The notes below the pieces were generated by a model, which saw only the letters and a list, made by a program, of their open reading frames with translations, had not been told where the DNA came from and did not search any database. A DNA stretch of 64,000 bases from Flavobacterium sp. CFS9 (lineage in GTDB: Bacteria; Bacteroidota; Bacteroidia; Flavobacteriales; Flavobacteriaceae), in the NCBI RefSeq assembly GCF_041154745.1, contig NZ_AP031573.1, forward strand, positions 1,178,001 through 1,242,000. Direction: 5' to 3'. Shown here in pieces: positions 28,460 through 38,547 of the stretch; within the stretch, counting starts at the first letter, position 1; each line of letters opens with the position of its first letter. Made by a program: the position numbers and the translations under genes.

Positions 28460-31400
28460 ATGAAAAAAATATTATTTGTATTCTTACTATTTTCAGCAAC
28501 ACTCTTTGCACAACAAAATGATAAAAAATGGAGCAAGATTATCACTTTTGAAAACGAAGGTAAAATAAAATCTGCAAATGAACTTGTGTCTAAAATTTAC
28601 GACAAAGCAATTGCAGATCACGATGAAGTACAATTAATAAAATGCTTTTTTTATCAATCTAAATACCTGCAAATTATTGAAGAAAATGCTCAAACTAAAA
28701 TCATAAATAACTTAAGAAACCAGATAAATCAAGTTTCGATTCCTTCAAAAGTTATACTAAATTTAGTTTATGCGAAATGTCTCAACGGCTACTTAATTTC
28801 TAATAATTATAAAATCAGAAAACGAACAAATACTGAAATTTATAATGATGATTTTCTTACTTGGACTGAAAACAGTTTTAATGATGAAATAAACAAGGCT
28901 TTAAAACAAACATTAGAAAATGAAAATGTACTAAAGAATACCCCTCTAACAAAATATGATCCTATTTTTGATTACGGAACTTTAGAGAAATTCAAACAAG
29001 AAAATCTATATACATATGCCATTGCAGAAAACATTGCATTTTATACCCAAAAGATACAAACATGGCAAATCCAAAAAAATGATTTCAAGCTTTATTATAA
29101 TGCCTTTTTAGGGAAACACGAAGATTTTACAAAGCTTAATCTGAACTTTATAACCAATGAATATCTTCGTTTGGTTCTTACATTATATCAAAACCAGGAA
29201 ATTAATAATCCAAACTTAGAGAATCATTTTAATCGTATTCTTTTTTGCAAATTGTACTTAATTGAGCCTGATAACAAATATTTAAATACTCTAAATACTT
29301 TACAAATAGGGACACAAGATGAGATATTAATTCAAAAAATCCAATTAGAAAAATCTGATGTTCTAATACAAAAAGCCTCTAAAGAATTGTACCCGGACTA
29401 CAATATTAAAGCTGTAGCTCTTTTAGACAGTATTTTAAAAATAGAAAACAGATCAAATGCGTACAAATCTGCATTGAGTCAAAAACAAAAGATTTTATTG
29501 AAATCTCTAAATGTTCAACTACAAAAATATACTTACACTAACGAAAACACGAGAGCTCTCATTCAGTATAAAAATGTAAACCAACTAAAAATTTCTTTCT
29601 ATAAAATAAATCAAAATCAGGTGGCCTACTTGGATAGATTTTACAAAGACAGAGATAGTTTGTTTAGAAGCATTACAGAAAAACAACAACCAATATTTTC
29701 AGATTCCTATGACCTAAAAGATAAAAAAGATTATTTTCAACATTCTACTGAAGTACTTTTACCTCGTTTAACAACTGGTTCTTACTTAGTTTATTTTGAG
29801 AGCGAATCTGACAAAGAAGTAAAAAAAGTATTCGCATACCAAACTATTACAAGTTCCAACCTTATAGTTCTAGCATCACAAAATAATAAAAAAGAAACAT
29901 TTCAGGTTGTAGACAGAAAAACAGGAAAACCTCTCGAAAATGTAACTATAAAATCTCCTACATTTAATATTAAAACAAATGAAAAAGGTTTAGCTTCTAA
30001 TAATAAAGAAACTAATTATAACTACGAAAACGTAGAACTTTATCTTGCAAATGATACGCTTTCTATTGCAAAAAACTACATCAACTATTCTAATGATTAC
30101 GAAACAGATAAAACAATTCAATTTAGAGGAAAAGTAGAATTTTACTTAGACCGTGCCATTTATCGTCCCGGACAGATTGTATATTATAAAGGGATCGCTT
30201 TTCAAAGAAATAATGGTAAAAATAATGTTGTTCCCAAAACTACTTTTAAAATAACCGTAGAGGACGCAAACGGCAATGATTTTAAAGAATTTGATGTTAC
30301 TACCAATGAATTTGGCTCTTTTTCTGGCGAATTTACTTTGCCAAAAACTGGGTTAACAGGCAATTTTAAAATTATTGCTGCTGAACCCTACGATTATGAA
30401 AAAGATATAATTTATGATAAAGAAACAGACGAACATCCTTTTTGGAGCAATTTCGATTTAGAAGATTCTCAAAAGCAATTTAAAGTAGAAGAATACAAAC
30501 GACCAAAATTTGAAGTAACTTTTGATCCTAAAAAAGAAAGCTTCCAAATCAATCAGGCTTTAAAAGTGAAAGGATCTGCAAAAGCTTTTGCCGGCAGCAA
30601 TATCTCAGATGCAAAAGTCACTTACACCGTAACACGATATGTAAGTTACTTTAGAAATTATTATGGTCGAGAAGAAAATGAAATTCTTTCATCTGGAGAA
30701 ACTAAAACGGATGCTTCAGGCAGATTTACTGTTGATTTTACCGCCTTTCCTTCTAAAAACTCTAACAAAGAACAATTACCCGTTTTTAATTATCAGATTC
30801 AGGTCACTGTTACTGATATAAACGGTGAAACCCATGATGCTGAAACAACTCTAAAAGCAGGTTATCATGACTTAATCCTGAATACCGAAATTCCTCATGA
30901 AATTGAAACTAAAAACAAAAATAAAATTAAAATAACCAGTACGAATTTAAATGGAGAATTCCTGGCTACTAAAGGCGAACTAAAAATCTATTTTATTCGT
31001 CCTTTTTCTAACAAATTTAAAGCCAGAATCTGGGAGAAACCAGAAAGTGAAACTATTTCTGAACAAGACTTTGAAAAATTATTTCCTTATGAAAATAATG
31101 CAAAAACACTCCGCGAAAAACAAAATGAAACTTTAGTTTTTACTAAAAAAATCGATACTGAAAAAGATGCAAACATCCCTCTTGATTTTATAACCGAATA
31201 TAAATCCGGTTATTACAAAATTGTTGTCTCTGCAAAAGACCACTTTGGTAATCCAATCGAAACAACTGAAAACTTTGAAATCACACAAAGCAAAGACAAA
31301 TTTAATCCAAGTAAATTATTTACCGTTAAACAAATAAATGAGGTTCCTAAAAAAGATGGCTTTATTCTCTTTAAACTTACCTCTGCTATTCCTGAACTCT

Positions 31401-34400
31401 ATATTACAACAAGTGGAAATTATACTAATACTGTATTTTTTGAAGAAGCCAATCATCTTCAGAACAACGAGCTTACAGTAAAGATTCCATTAAAAAATGA
31501 ATTTGAAAAAACACTAAAAATAAGATTTGAAAGTATTTTTGAAAACCAGTCATTTAACAATGAAACTGTTGTAATCTTAAAACAAACTGCACCAAAATTA
31601 GAATGGAAATCAGAAAGTTTCAGAAGTAAAATACAACCAGGAAGCAATGAAAGTTGGTCATTTCAGTTAAAGAACAAAAACACAAAAAAAGAAACTGAAA
31701 TTCTGGCCTCAATGTACGATAGTTCTTTAGACATGTTTGTTATTGACAAGTGGAATGGCCTAGAATTCGAAAACTATAATTATAATCAAGCTAGTATCAA
31801 ATCTGTTTTAGGTTTACAGAACACATATATTACTTTACCGAATTTAAATACAAATCTAAAAGCAATTCAATTTAGTAATGAATCTACAAGTCTTATCTGG
31901 TTCGGATTCGACTTTAACAATCCAAACTCCACATACCTGCAAAACCAATATTTAAAACAGCTAAGCAAAAAAGCGAAAAAGCCTACTAATGTAAAATTAA
32001 TCTCAGGAATAATAATTGACAATAGCGACCTACCCTTGCCCGGAGCTACTGTCACGATAAAAGGTACACAAAGAACCACAACTTCTGATTTTGATGGTTA
32101 CTATCAAATCGAAGCTGCTTCAGGAGAGGAATTAATTTTCTCTTATCTTGGTATGACAACCCAAACCGTGGTAGTTTCCGGTTTGAAAAATATTGATGTT
32201 ATTCTAGAAAAAGATTCTAATCTATTAGAAGGAGTCGTGGTTACAGCTCTTGGAATGAAAAAGGAAAAGAAATCACTTGGATACTCCACAAAAAAAGTAA
32301 GTTCCGAACAAATTGAAGAGGACACTAATGTATACAGTATTTCATCAGCACTATCAGGAAGAGTTGCGGGAGTCAGTGTAACTAGAAGCGAAACCTCAGA
32401 CAAAATAATAATTCGCGGAACAAACTCTGATGAATCAAAAAATCCGATTTATGTAATAGACGGTGTAATTACATCGGGAGACACAATTCAGAATCAAAAT
32501 GCATCAGACATCTTGTCAATAGATGTTCTAAAAGGAGATAAAGCCACAGTACTTTATGGAAGCAAAGGAGCCAACGGAGCCATAATCATTACAACCAAAA
32601 AATCCGTAGAGGCTTTAACACAAGTAAAAGCCAGAAAGAATTTATCTGAGACTGCTTTCTTTTTACCAAACTTAAGAACAGATGCGAGCGGAAAAGTAAG
32701 TTTTAACTTTACCTCCCCTGAAGCTTTGACGTCTTGGAAGCTTCGTTTACTCGCGCACAATAAAGATGCTGTTTCGGGTTATTTAGAGAAAAGCGTTATT
32801 ACTCAAAAGGAATTAATGATTCTGCCTAATTTCCCTCGCTATTTTAGAGAAAAGGATACTATCGTAATTAGCGCTAAAATTTCGAATGTTACTGCCGAAA
32901 CAAAAACAGGAATTGCAAGTTTACAGCTTTTTGATGCTGTAACCATGCAGCCTATTGATGCCAAAATGCTAAACACAAAAAACATCAAAAACTTTACTGT
33001 TGGTGCTTTTGGAAACACAACGGCAACCTGGACGATTTATATTCCCGAGGGGCTACAAGGTGTTCAATATAAAATTCTGGCCAAATCAGGCAATTTTTCT
33101 GATGGAGAAGAAAACATTCTACCGGTTTTGACTAATAATATGCTTGTTACGGAAAGTATTCCAATCTGGGTTCGAGAAAACTCAACCAAAGAATACACAT
33201 TTGAAAATCTGAAAAACAGCAATTCAACTACTTTAAAGAATCATCAATTTACTTTAGAATATACTTCAAATCCAACCTGGCTTGCCATTGAATCACTTCC
33301 CTATTTAATGGAATACGAACATGAATGTGCCGAACAAACTTTTGCTCGTTTTTATGCCAATACTTTGGCCTCAGAAATTATTTCGAGTAATCCGAAAATC
33401 GCAGCTCTTTTTGAAAATTGGAGAAAGAACGGAAAACTAAATTCTAAACTAGAAGAAAATGACGAATTGAAATCTATTATTCTGGCTGAAACTCCCTGGC
33501 TGAAAGATGCTGAAACCGAAGACGAAAAGAAAAAAAATATCGCCCTTTTGTTTGATTTAGAAAAAATGAAAACTTCGAAAGAAGCTACTTTCGACAAATT
33601 AAAACAAAAACAAAAAGCATCCGGAGGGTTTTCATGGTTTGACGGAAGCAATGAAAGCGAATACATAACCCGACATATTCTGGCAGGTTTGGGTCATTTA
33701 TCAAAATTGAATAAAACAGAAGATAACAAAGAAAAAATCGATGCGATTGCCAAAACCGGAATTCCGTTTCTGGATACTAAATTTTTACAATACTATAAAA
33801 ACAGTATCAAAGACTTAAAACCAACGGAAAAACTAATCTGGATCAATCCATATTCAGATCTTCATTATTTGTATACCAGAAGTTTTTATTTAGAGAAATA
33901 TCCACTTTCTGACACTTTAAAAAAAGTCAGCAAGCTTTATTTGGAAACGGCTAAAAAAGATTGGCTGAACTATTCTATTTACGAAAAAGGTTTAACTGCA
34001 TTAACGTTGAATCGTTTTGGGGAAAAAGAAACTGCTAAAAAAATCATAGAGAGTCTAAAAGAAACATCATCAAGCAACGAAGACTGGGGAATGTATTGGA
34101 TTGCTAATAAAGCAGGTTGGTATTGGTATGAGGCACCTATTGAAACTCAGGCGCTATTAATTGAAGCTTTCGTCGAAGTGAGTAACGACAATAAATCTGT
34201 TGATGCAATGAAAGTATGGTTATTGAAAAACAAGCAAACTAAAAACTGGCCAACGACTAAATCAACTACAGAAGCCATTTACGCTTTATTAATGCACGGT
34301 ACAGACTGGCTTTCTGTAAAAGATAATACTGTTATAAAATTAGGAGCTGAAAAAATCATAACTAAAAAACTAGCTGAAACTGAAAAAGAAGCTGAAACAG

Positions 34401-34969
34401 GTTATTTTAAACTAAACTGGAAGGCAGATGAAGTTAAAAAAGATATGGCTTCCATTACTATTCAAAATAAATCAAAAATTCCTGCATTTGGCGGAGCTTA
34501 CTGGCAGTATTTTGAAGATCTGGATAAAATCAAAACCAATTCAGGATCAGTCCTATCAGTTTCGAAAGAATTATATTTAAAGAAAAGCACATTAAAAGGT
34601 AATCAATTAGAAAAGATCACTTCCAAAAATTCTTTAAAAATAGGCGATTTGATTACCGTACGATTAATTATTACTTCAAAGGAAGATATCGAATATGTAC
34701 ATTTAAAAGACATGAGAGCTTCTTGTTTTGAACCTACAGATGTCCTTTCTCAATATCAGTATAAAGATCGTTTGGGGTATTATATGAGTACAAAAGATGC
34801 GGCAACTCATTTCTTCTTTGACCAAATCAACAAAGGAACTTATGTTATAGAATATGATATAAGAGTAAACAACAGTGGAGAATTCTCTAACGGAATTACA
34901 ACAATTCAAAGTATGTATGCACCAGAGTTCACCAGTCATACTAAAGGAATCAGAGTAAAAGTGCAGTAA
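28460..34969 (+). CDS. Alpha-2-macroglobulin with inserted TonB-plug module
   Basis: A 2169-residue exported protein. Signal peptide 1-17 (SATLFAQ, no lipobox). Helical N-terminal region to about 300; macroglobulin domains follow (MG2 with RAIYRPGQIVYYKG near 560; MG3 with VEEYKRPKFEV near 675; MG6 with SFRSKIQPGSNESWSF near 1050). At 1181-1255 lies a carboxypeptidase-regulatory-like domain (LPLPGATVTIKGTQRTTTSDF) and at 1256-1385 a TonB-receptor plug (IIIRG, YVIDG, IDVLKGDKATVLYGSKGANG). The macroglobulin resumes at 1392 (RKNLSETAFFLP). Thioester motif CAEQ is at Cys1623, then the thioester-domain helices (GWYWYEAPIETQALL) and a C-terminal MG domain. Such proteins trap proteases in the periplasm or at the surface; the role of the plug is unknown. 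No penicillin-binding protein 1C gene, its usual partner, is adjacent. Confidence 0.9.
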   Translation: MKKILFVFLLFSATLFAQQNDKKWSKIITFENEGKIKSANELVSKIYDKAIADHDEVQLIKCFFYQSKYLQIIEENAQTKIINNLRNQINQVSIPSKVILNLVYAKCLNGYLISNNYKIRKRTNTEIYNDDFLTWTENSFNDEINKALKQTLENENVLKNTPLTKYDPIFDYGTLEKFKQENLYTYAIAENIAFYTQKIQTWQIQKNDFKLYYNAFLGKHEDFTKLNLNFITNEYLRLVLTLYQNQEINNPNLENHFNRILFCKLYLIEPDNKYLNTLNTLQIGTQDEILIQKIQLEKSDVLIQKASKELYPDYNIKAVALLDSILKIENRSNAYKSALSQKQKILLKSLNVQLQKYTYTNENTRALIQYKNVNQLKISFYKINQNQVAYLDRFYKDRDSLFRSITEKQQPIFSDSYDLKDKKDYFQHSTEVLLPRLTTGSYLVYFESESDKEVKKVFAYQTITSSNLIVLASQNNKKETFQVVDRKTGKPLENVTIKSPTFNIKTNEKGLASNNKETNYNYENVELYLANDTLSIAKNYINYSNDYETDKTIQFRGKVEFYLDRAIYRPGQIVYYKGIAFQRNNGKNNVVPKTTFKITVEDANGNDFKEFDVTTNEFGSFSGEFTLPKTGLTGNFKIIAAEPYDYEKDIIYDKETDEHPFWSNFDLEDSQKQFKVEEYKRPKFEVTFDPKKESFQINQALKVKGSAKAFAGSNISDAKVTYTVTRYVSYFRNYYGREENEILSSGETKTDASGRFTVDFTAFPSKNSNKEQLPVFNYQIQVTVTDINGETHDAETTLKAGYHDLILNTEIPHEIETKNKNKIKITSTNLNGEFLATKGELKIYFIRPFSNKFKARIWEKPESETISEQDFEKLFPYENNAKTLREKQNETLVFTKKIDTEKDANIPLDFITEYKSGYYKIVVSAKDHFGNPIETTENFEITQSKDKFNPSKLFTVKQINEVPKKDGFILFKLTSAIPELYITTSGNYTNTVFFEEANHLQNNELTVKIPLKNEFEKTLKIRFESIFENQSFNNETVVILKQTAPKLEWKSESFRSKIQPGSNESWSFQLKNKNTKKETEILASMYDSSLDMFVIDKWNGLEFENYNYNQASIKSVLGLQNTYITLPNLNTNLKAIQFSNESTSLIWFGFDFNNPNSTYLQNQYLKQLSKKAKKPTNVKLISGIIIDNSDLPLPGATVTIKGTQRTTTSDFDGYYQIEAASGEELIFSYLGMTTQTVVVSGLKNIDVILEKDSNLLEGVVVTALGMKKEKKSLGYSTKKVSSEQIEEDTNVYSISSALSGRVAGVSVTRSETSDKIIIRGTNSDESKNPIYVIDGVITSGDTIQNQNASDILSIDVLKGDKATVLYGSKGANGAIIITTKKSVEALTQVKARKNLSETAFFLPNLRTDASGKVSFNFTSPEALTSWKLRLLAHNKDAVSGYLEKSVITQKELMILPNFPRYFREKDTIVISAKISNVTAETKTGIASLQLFDAVTMQPIDAKMLNTKNIKNFTVGAFGNTTATWTIYIPEGLQGVQYKILAKSGNFSDGEENILPVLTNNMLVTESIPIWVRENSTKEYTFENLKNSNSTTLKNHQFTLEYTSNPTWLAIESLPYLMEYEHECAEQTFARFYANTLASEIISSNPKIAALFENWRKNGKLNSKLEENDELKSIILAETPWLKDAETEDEKKKNIALLFDLEKMKTSKEATFDKLKQKQKASGGFSWFDGSNESEYITRHILAGLGHLSKLNKTEDNKEKIDAIAKTGIPFLDTKFLQYYKNSIKDLKPTEKLIWINPYSDLHYLYTRSFYLEKYPLSDTLKKVSKLYLETAKKDWLNYSIYEKGLTALTLNRFGEKETAKKIIESLKETSSSNEDWGMYWIANKAGWYWYEAPIETQALLIEAFVEVSNDNKSVDAMKVWLLKNKQTKNWPTTKSTTEAIYALLMHGTDWLSVKDNTVIKLGAEKIITKKLAETEKEAETGYFKLNWKADEVKKDMASITIQNKSKIPAFGGAYWQYFEDLDKIKTNSGSVLSVSKELYLKKSTLKGNQLEKITSKNSLKIGDLITVRLIITSKEDIEYVHLKDMRASCFEPTDVLSQYQYKDRLGYYMSTKDAATHFFFDQINKGTYVIEYDIRVNNSGEFSNGITTIQSMYAPEFTSHTKGIRVKVQ

Positions 34970-35010
34970 CAACCTGTATAAATTCCAAAAGAATACTTCA
35001 AAAATTCTTC

Positions 35011-35056
35011 GCCACGAATTCACGAATTAATTGAATAAAATTTGTGAATTCGTGGC
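35011..35056. repeat. Palindromic GCCACGAATTCAC element, copy 1
   Basis: Perfect 13-bp arms GCCACGAATTCAC (35011-35023) and GTGAATTCGTGGC (35044-35056), followed by A8. A related element lies at 42111-42178. It probably folds as a transcription-ending hairpin between the convergent macroglobulin and S46 peptidase genes; the A tract on the plus strand is a T tract for the other strand only if read from the far side. Confidence 0.7.
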
Positions 35057-35066
35057 AAAAAAAATC

Positions 35067-35103
35067 AAACACCCGACAGGTATTAAAAACCTGTCGGGTG
35101 TTT
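35067..35103. terminator. Bidirectional terminator ACCCGACAGGT
   Basis: A 15-bp perfect stem, AAACACCCGACAGGT (35067-35081) with ACCTGTCGGGTGTTT (35089-35103), and a 7-base loop. It is flanked by A and T on both sides and located between two convergent genes. Confidence 0.8.
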
Positions 35104-35123
35104 GTTCAATAATAAAAATCGAA

Positions 35124-37268
35124 TTACTTAATAATTGTCATTTCGTCAATAATGTTTTTAGCTCCGGCGTATTTATCGATAATCCAAAGTACGTAACGGA
35201 TATCTACGTTAATTGTTCTTTGTAATTTAGAGTCGAAAATAACATCTCCTGCCATCGCTTCGATGTTTCCGTCAAAAGCAACTCCAATTAATTCTCCCTT
35301 TCCGTTTAATACCGGAGAACCTGAGTTTCCACCAGTAATATCGTTATCAGTTAAGAAGTTTACCGGCATATAACCTGCTTTGTCAGCATACTGTCCAAAA
35401 TCTTTTGCTTTGTTTAATTCTAACAAACGTTTTGGCAAATCAAATTCCTGATCTCCTGCTTTATACTTTTTAACCATACTTTCCATGGTTGTATAATTAT
35501 TGATTTTTGCATCGTTACGAGGATCAGCAGGTAAAGCTCTTACTTTTCCGTAAGTTAATCTCAATGTTGAGTTAGCGTCCGGATATTGAATAGCGTTCAA
35601 TTTAGATTCTCTTAAACCTTCTACCAATTTACGGTAAGCACTTGCGAAACCATCATCAGCTTTCAACTGATCGTCTGTTTTAGCACGGTATTTTGTCAAT
35701 AAATCGTTAGAGATAATATACAATGGATCGTGTACAATTGCTAATGGTTTAGGATTAGCCATAAATGCTAATACTTTATCTTTAGAAGTAAAATAACTGA
35801 TTTCAGTTGCTTTTGCTACATCAGCAGTAAAGTCACCATTGTTCTCTGATTTCATCTTAGCAATTTGTGTCGCTAAACCATATTCAGCGGCTTTAGAAGC
35901 GTATAAGTTCAATTGCGCTGTTAATACATCTTTTTCAAGAGGTGCATAAAATTCCCCGTAAATGTTTTCGATCATTGCGTTGATCTTAGGCAACATCTCT
36001 GCTTTCTTAGCATCAGTTTCGTTGTAATAAGCGATCAATGCGTTTCCTAGATTAGCAGGTCCTGTTGCATAAGCTGACGTACGTAAAAGCTGTGTCAGGT
36101 AATTGTCGTGAGTTGACTTTACATTTGTAGATCTGTAATAATCATTAATCGTTGGAATTACATTCTCATATTTTTCTTTATTAGCCGGTTTAGTAGCCCA
36201 CTCGTAAAATTTATCTTCTTGTGCCGCTTTAACCTCTGCAGTTCCTGCTTTTGTTAAAGCATCAATCATCCCCTGACGGTTTTTCCAGTAGTTGGCTGTA
36301 GAAGCATATTTAGACGCGTATTGCAAACGAACTGTTGCATCTTTGTCCATATATTTTTTCATTTGATCCATTCCGGTTTTTGCACCTTCAACCCATGCAG
36401 GGTAAGCAAACTTAACGTTTTGCTCAATTCCTCCAGCCGGCATCCAACGGTTTGTTCTTCCCGGATATCCTAAAATCATAGCAAAATCATTCTCTTTCAC
36501 TCCTTTGATACTTACCGGTAAGTAGTGTTTTGGTTTCAAAGGCACATTGTCTTTAGAATATGCTGCCGGATTTCCGTCTTTATCTGCGTACACTCTGAAC
36601 ATAGAGAAATCCCCTGTTTGACGAGGCCACTCCCAGTTGTCTGTATCTCCACCAAATTTACCAACACTTTCAGGAGGTGTTCCTACTAAACGAACGTCTG
36701 TGTAATCCTGATAAACGAAATAGTAATATTCATTCCCCTGAAAGAAAGGACGAACTGAAACCGTGTATTTTCCTCCTTCGTTATTTTCTTTTTCAATCAA
36801 AGCAATTTCCTGCTGGATCGCTTTACTTCTTTCAGTCTCTGTCATTGTATCATTTACTTTTGACAAAATTCTTTTAGAAACATCATCCATACGCACGAAG
36901 AAACGCACATACAATGATTTCGGTTTCATTTCGGCACTTCTTTGTTTTGCCCAGAAACCGTCTTTCAAATAGTTTTGCTCTGCCGAAGATAGTTCTGCAA
37001 TTGCATCGTAACCACAATGGTGATTCGTTAAAACCAATCCTTCTTTAGAAACGATTTCTGCTGTACAACCTCCATTAAATTGTACAATAGCATCTTTTAA
37101 ACTATGATGGTTGATACTGTAAATTTCTTCGGCTGTCAATTGCAAGCCCATTTTTTCCATATCTCTATGGTTCAATCTTTCGATAAACATCAAAAACCAC
37201 ATCCCCTCATCAGCTCTTACAGGAAAAGCCATCAGACACATGGTCAAGAATAAAACTATTTTTTTCAT
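35124..37268 (-). CDS. S46 family dipeptidyl-peptidase (DPP7-like)
   Basis: Exported serine dipeptidyl-peptidase that removes dipeptides from oligopeptides in the periplasm, feeding amino-acid catabolism. The 714-residue product has signal peptide 1-19, catalytic His in TNHHCGYDAI (His84), Asp in GGDTDNWEWPRQTGDF, and Ser in GGNSGSPV (Ser649). Eighteen residues after the Ser is Gly (FDGNIEAM). From memory this position is Gly in DPP7 (hydrophobic P1) and Arg in DPP11 (Asp/Glu P1), so DPP7-like specificity is inferred. The closing motif NVDIRYVLWIIDKYAGA is family-typical. Full length. Confidence 0.92.
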   Translation of the reverse strand: MKKIVLFLTMCLMAFPVRADEGMWFLMFIERLNHRDMEKMGLQLTAEEIYSINHHSLKDAIVQFNGGCTAEIVSKEGLVLTNHHCGYDAIAELSSAEQNYLKDGFWAKQRSAEMKPKSLYVRFFVRMDDVSKRILSKVNDTMTETERSKAIQQEIALIEKENNEGGKYTVSVRPFFQGNEYYYFVYQDYTDVRLVGTPPESVGKFGGDTDNWEWPRQTGDFSMFRVYADKDGNPAAYSKDNVPLKPKHYLPVSIKGVKENDFAMILGYPGRTNRWMPAGGIEQNVKFAYPAWVEGAKTGMDQMKKYMDKDATVRLQYASKYASTANYWKNRQGMIDALTKAGTAEVKAAQEDKFYEWATKPANKEKYENVIPTINDYYRSTNVKSTHDNYLTQLLRTSAYATGPANLGNALIAYYNETDAKKAEMLPKINAMIENIYGEFYAPLEKDVLTAQLNLYASKAAEYGLATQIAKMKSENNGDFTADVAKATEISYFTSKDKVLAFMANPKPLAIVHDPLYIISNDLLTKYRAKTDDQLKADDGFASAYRKLVEGLRESKLNAIQYPDANSTLRLTYGKVRALPADPRNDAKINNYTTMESMVKKYKAGDQEFDLPKRLLELNKAKDFGQYADKAGYMPVNFLTDNDITGGNSGSPVLNGKGELIGVAFDGNIEAMAGDVIFDSKLQRTINVDIRYVLWIIDKYAGAKNIIDEMTIIK

Positions 37269-37392
37269 GTTATTTTGTTTAAGTGATGCGAATATAATTC
37301 ATTTTCACAATTATATTAGCGCAATTCCTGCCGAAATTGGATATCTTAGTGAATTTTTAGCATTTCATTACGAATTTAACATTATACAAAAC

Positions 37393-37423
37393 AAAAAAGG
37401 TGCCCTGTTTCCAGAACACCTTT
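37393..37423 (-). terminator. Terminator of obgE
   Basis: On the minus strand AAAGGTG...CAGGG/CACCTTT forms a hairpin (arms 37417-37423 and 37396-37402, extended by CTG/CAG), followed by TTTTTTG. It starts about 20 bases after the obgE stop. Confidence 0.75.
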
Positions 37424-37444
37424 CTTACAAATTGTATTTTTTCT

Positions 37445-38446
37445 TTACTCGTTAAGCATTTTCCAAAGCTTATCTTTTAAATCTGTTATCCCTTGTTGGG
37501 CAACAGATGAAATAAACATATAGGGAACGTCTTTGAAAGCGACATCCAATTCGGCTTTTAATTCCGCTTTCAATTCGTCATCCAGCATATCACATTTTGA
37601 AATTACTAAAAGACGTTCTTTGTCTAACATTTCAGGATTGTACTTGGTTAATTCATTTACCAAAATATCATACTCTGCTTTAATATCCGGAGTATCCACC
37701 GGAACTAAAAACAACAATGTTGAATTACGTTCGATATGACGCAGGAAATAATGACCTAAACCTTTTCCTTCTGCAGCTCCTTCGATAATTCCCGGAATAT
37801 CAGCAATTACAAAAGACTGATAATCTCTGTACGCTACAATTCCTAAGTTTGGCTTTAAGGTTGTAAAAGGATAATCGGCAATTTTTGGTTTTGCAGAAGT
37901 TAAAACAGACAGTAAAGTTGATTTTCCGGCATTTGGAAAACCTACCAAACCAACATCGGCTAATACTTTAAGTTCTAAAATTACATCCATTTCTACTCCC
38001 GGTAAACCTGGCTGGGCATAACGTGGTGTTTGATTGGTTGAACTTCTGAAATGCCAGTTTCCTAACCCTCCTTTTCCTCCTTTAGAAAGGATTTTTTTCT
38101 CACCATGTTCCGTAATCTCAAACAGTGTTTCTCCTGTTTCTTTGTCTTTTACCACAGTTCCTAAAGGTACTTCGATAAATTTATCTTCTCCGTCGGCACC
38201 TGTACTGCGGTCTCCTCCACCGTCTCCACCATGACCGGCTTTAATATGTCGTGCAAATTTTAGATGAAATAATGTCCAAAGTCCTTTATTCCCCACCAAA
38301 TACACGTGTCCTCCACGTCCACCATCACCTCCGTCAGGACCTCCTTTTTCAATAAATTTCTCTCTATGTAAATGCGTAGATCCTTTCCCTCCTTTACCGG
38401 AAGAAACATAAATCTTAACATAATCTACAAAATTTCCTTCTGTCAT
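37445..38446 (-). CDS. obgE: GTPase ObgE/CgtA
   Basis: Ribosome-assembly GTPase. The 333-residue product has the glycine-rich Obg fold ([22 protein letters not shown] region, then [20 protein letters not shown]) and the G domain: G1 [12 protein letters not shown]3 [17 protein letters not shown]4 SKCD. There is no long C-terminal extension, as in other Bacteroidota. It lies 101 bp downstream of the CNNM/CBS gene on the same strand, separated by an inverted repeat. Confidence 0.96.
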   Translation of the reverse strand: MTEGNFVDYVKIYVSSGKGGKGSTHLHREKFIEKGGPDGGDGGRGGHVYLVGNKGLWTLFHLKFARHIKAGHGGDGGGDRSTGADGEDKFIEVPLGTVVKDKETGETLFEITEHGEKKILSKGGKGGLGNWHFRSSTNQTPRYAQPGLPGVEMDVILELKVLADVGLVGFPNAGKSTLLSVLTSAKPKIADYPFTTLKPNLGIVAYRDYQSFVIADIPGIIEGAAEGKGLGHYFLRHIERNSTLLFLVPVDTPDIKAEYDILVNELTKYNPEMLDKERLLVISKCDMLDDELKAELKAELDVAFKDVPYMFISSVAQQGITDLKDKLWKMLNE

Positions 38447-38466
38447 TTTTACTTGTTTATGTGTAG

Positions 38467-38535
38467 TTTCAGTTTTCAGGTTTCAAGCTTCAGGTCATGC
38501 GTTGTGCAACCTGAAACTTGAAACTTGAAACTTAA
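38467..38535. repeat. TTTCAGGTTTCAAG inverted repeat
   Basis: Left arm GTTTTCAGGTTTCAAGCTTC and right arm ACCTGAAACTTGAAACTTGA, around CATGCGTTGTGCA. The right arm also repeats the 7-8 base unit ACTTGAA. Related units (CCTGAAAC) recur at 43412-43451. Probably a dispersed intergenic repeat. Confidence 0.5.
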
Positions 38536-38547
38536 AACAAATTCTTT

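Noticed and set aside
32000..32640. Assembly chimera placing susC sequence inside the macroglobulin gene
   Set aside because: The frame is continuous, the insert is as diverged from the three local susC genes as from the family, and the macroglobulin resumes at a normal domain boundary.
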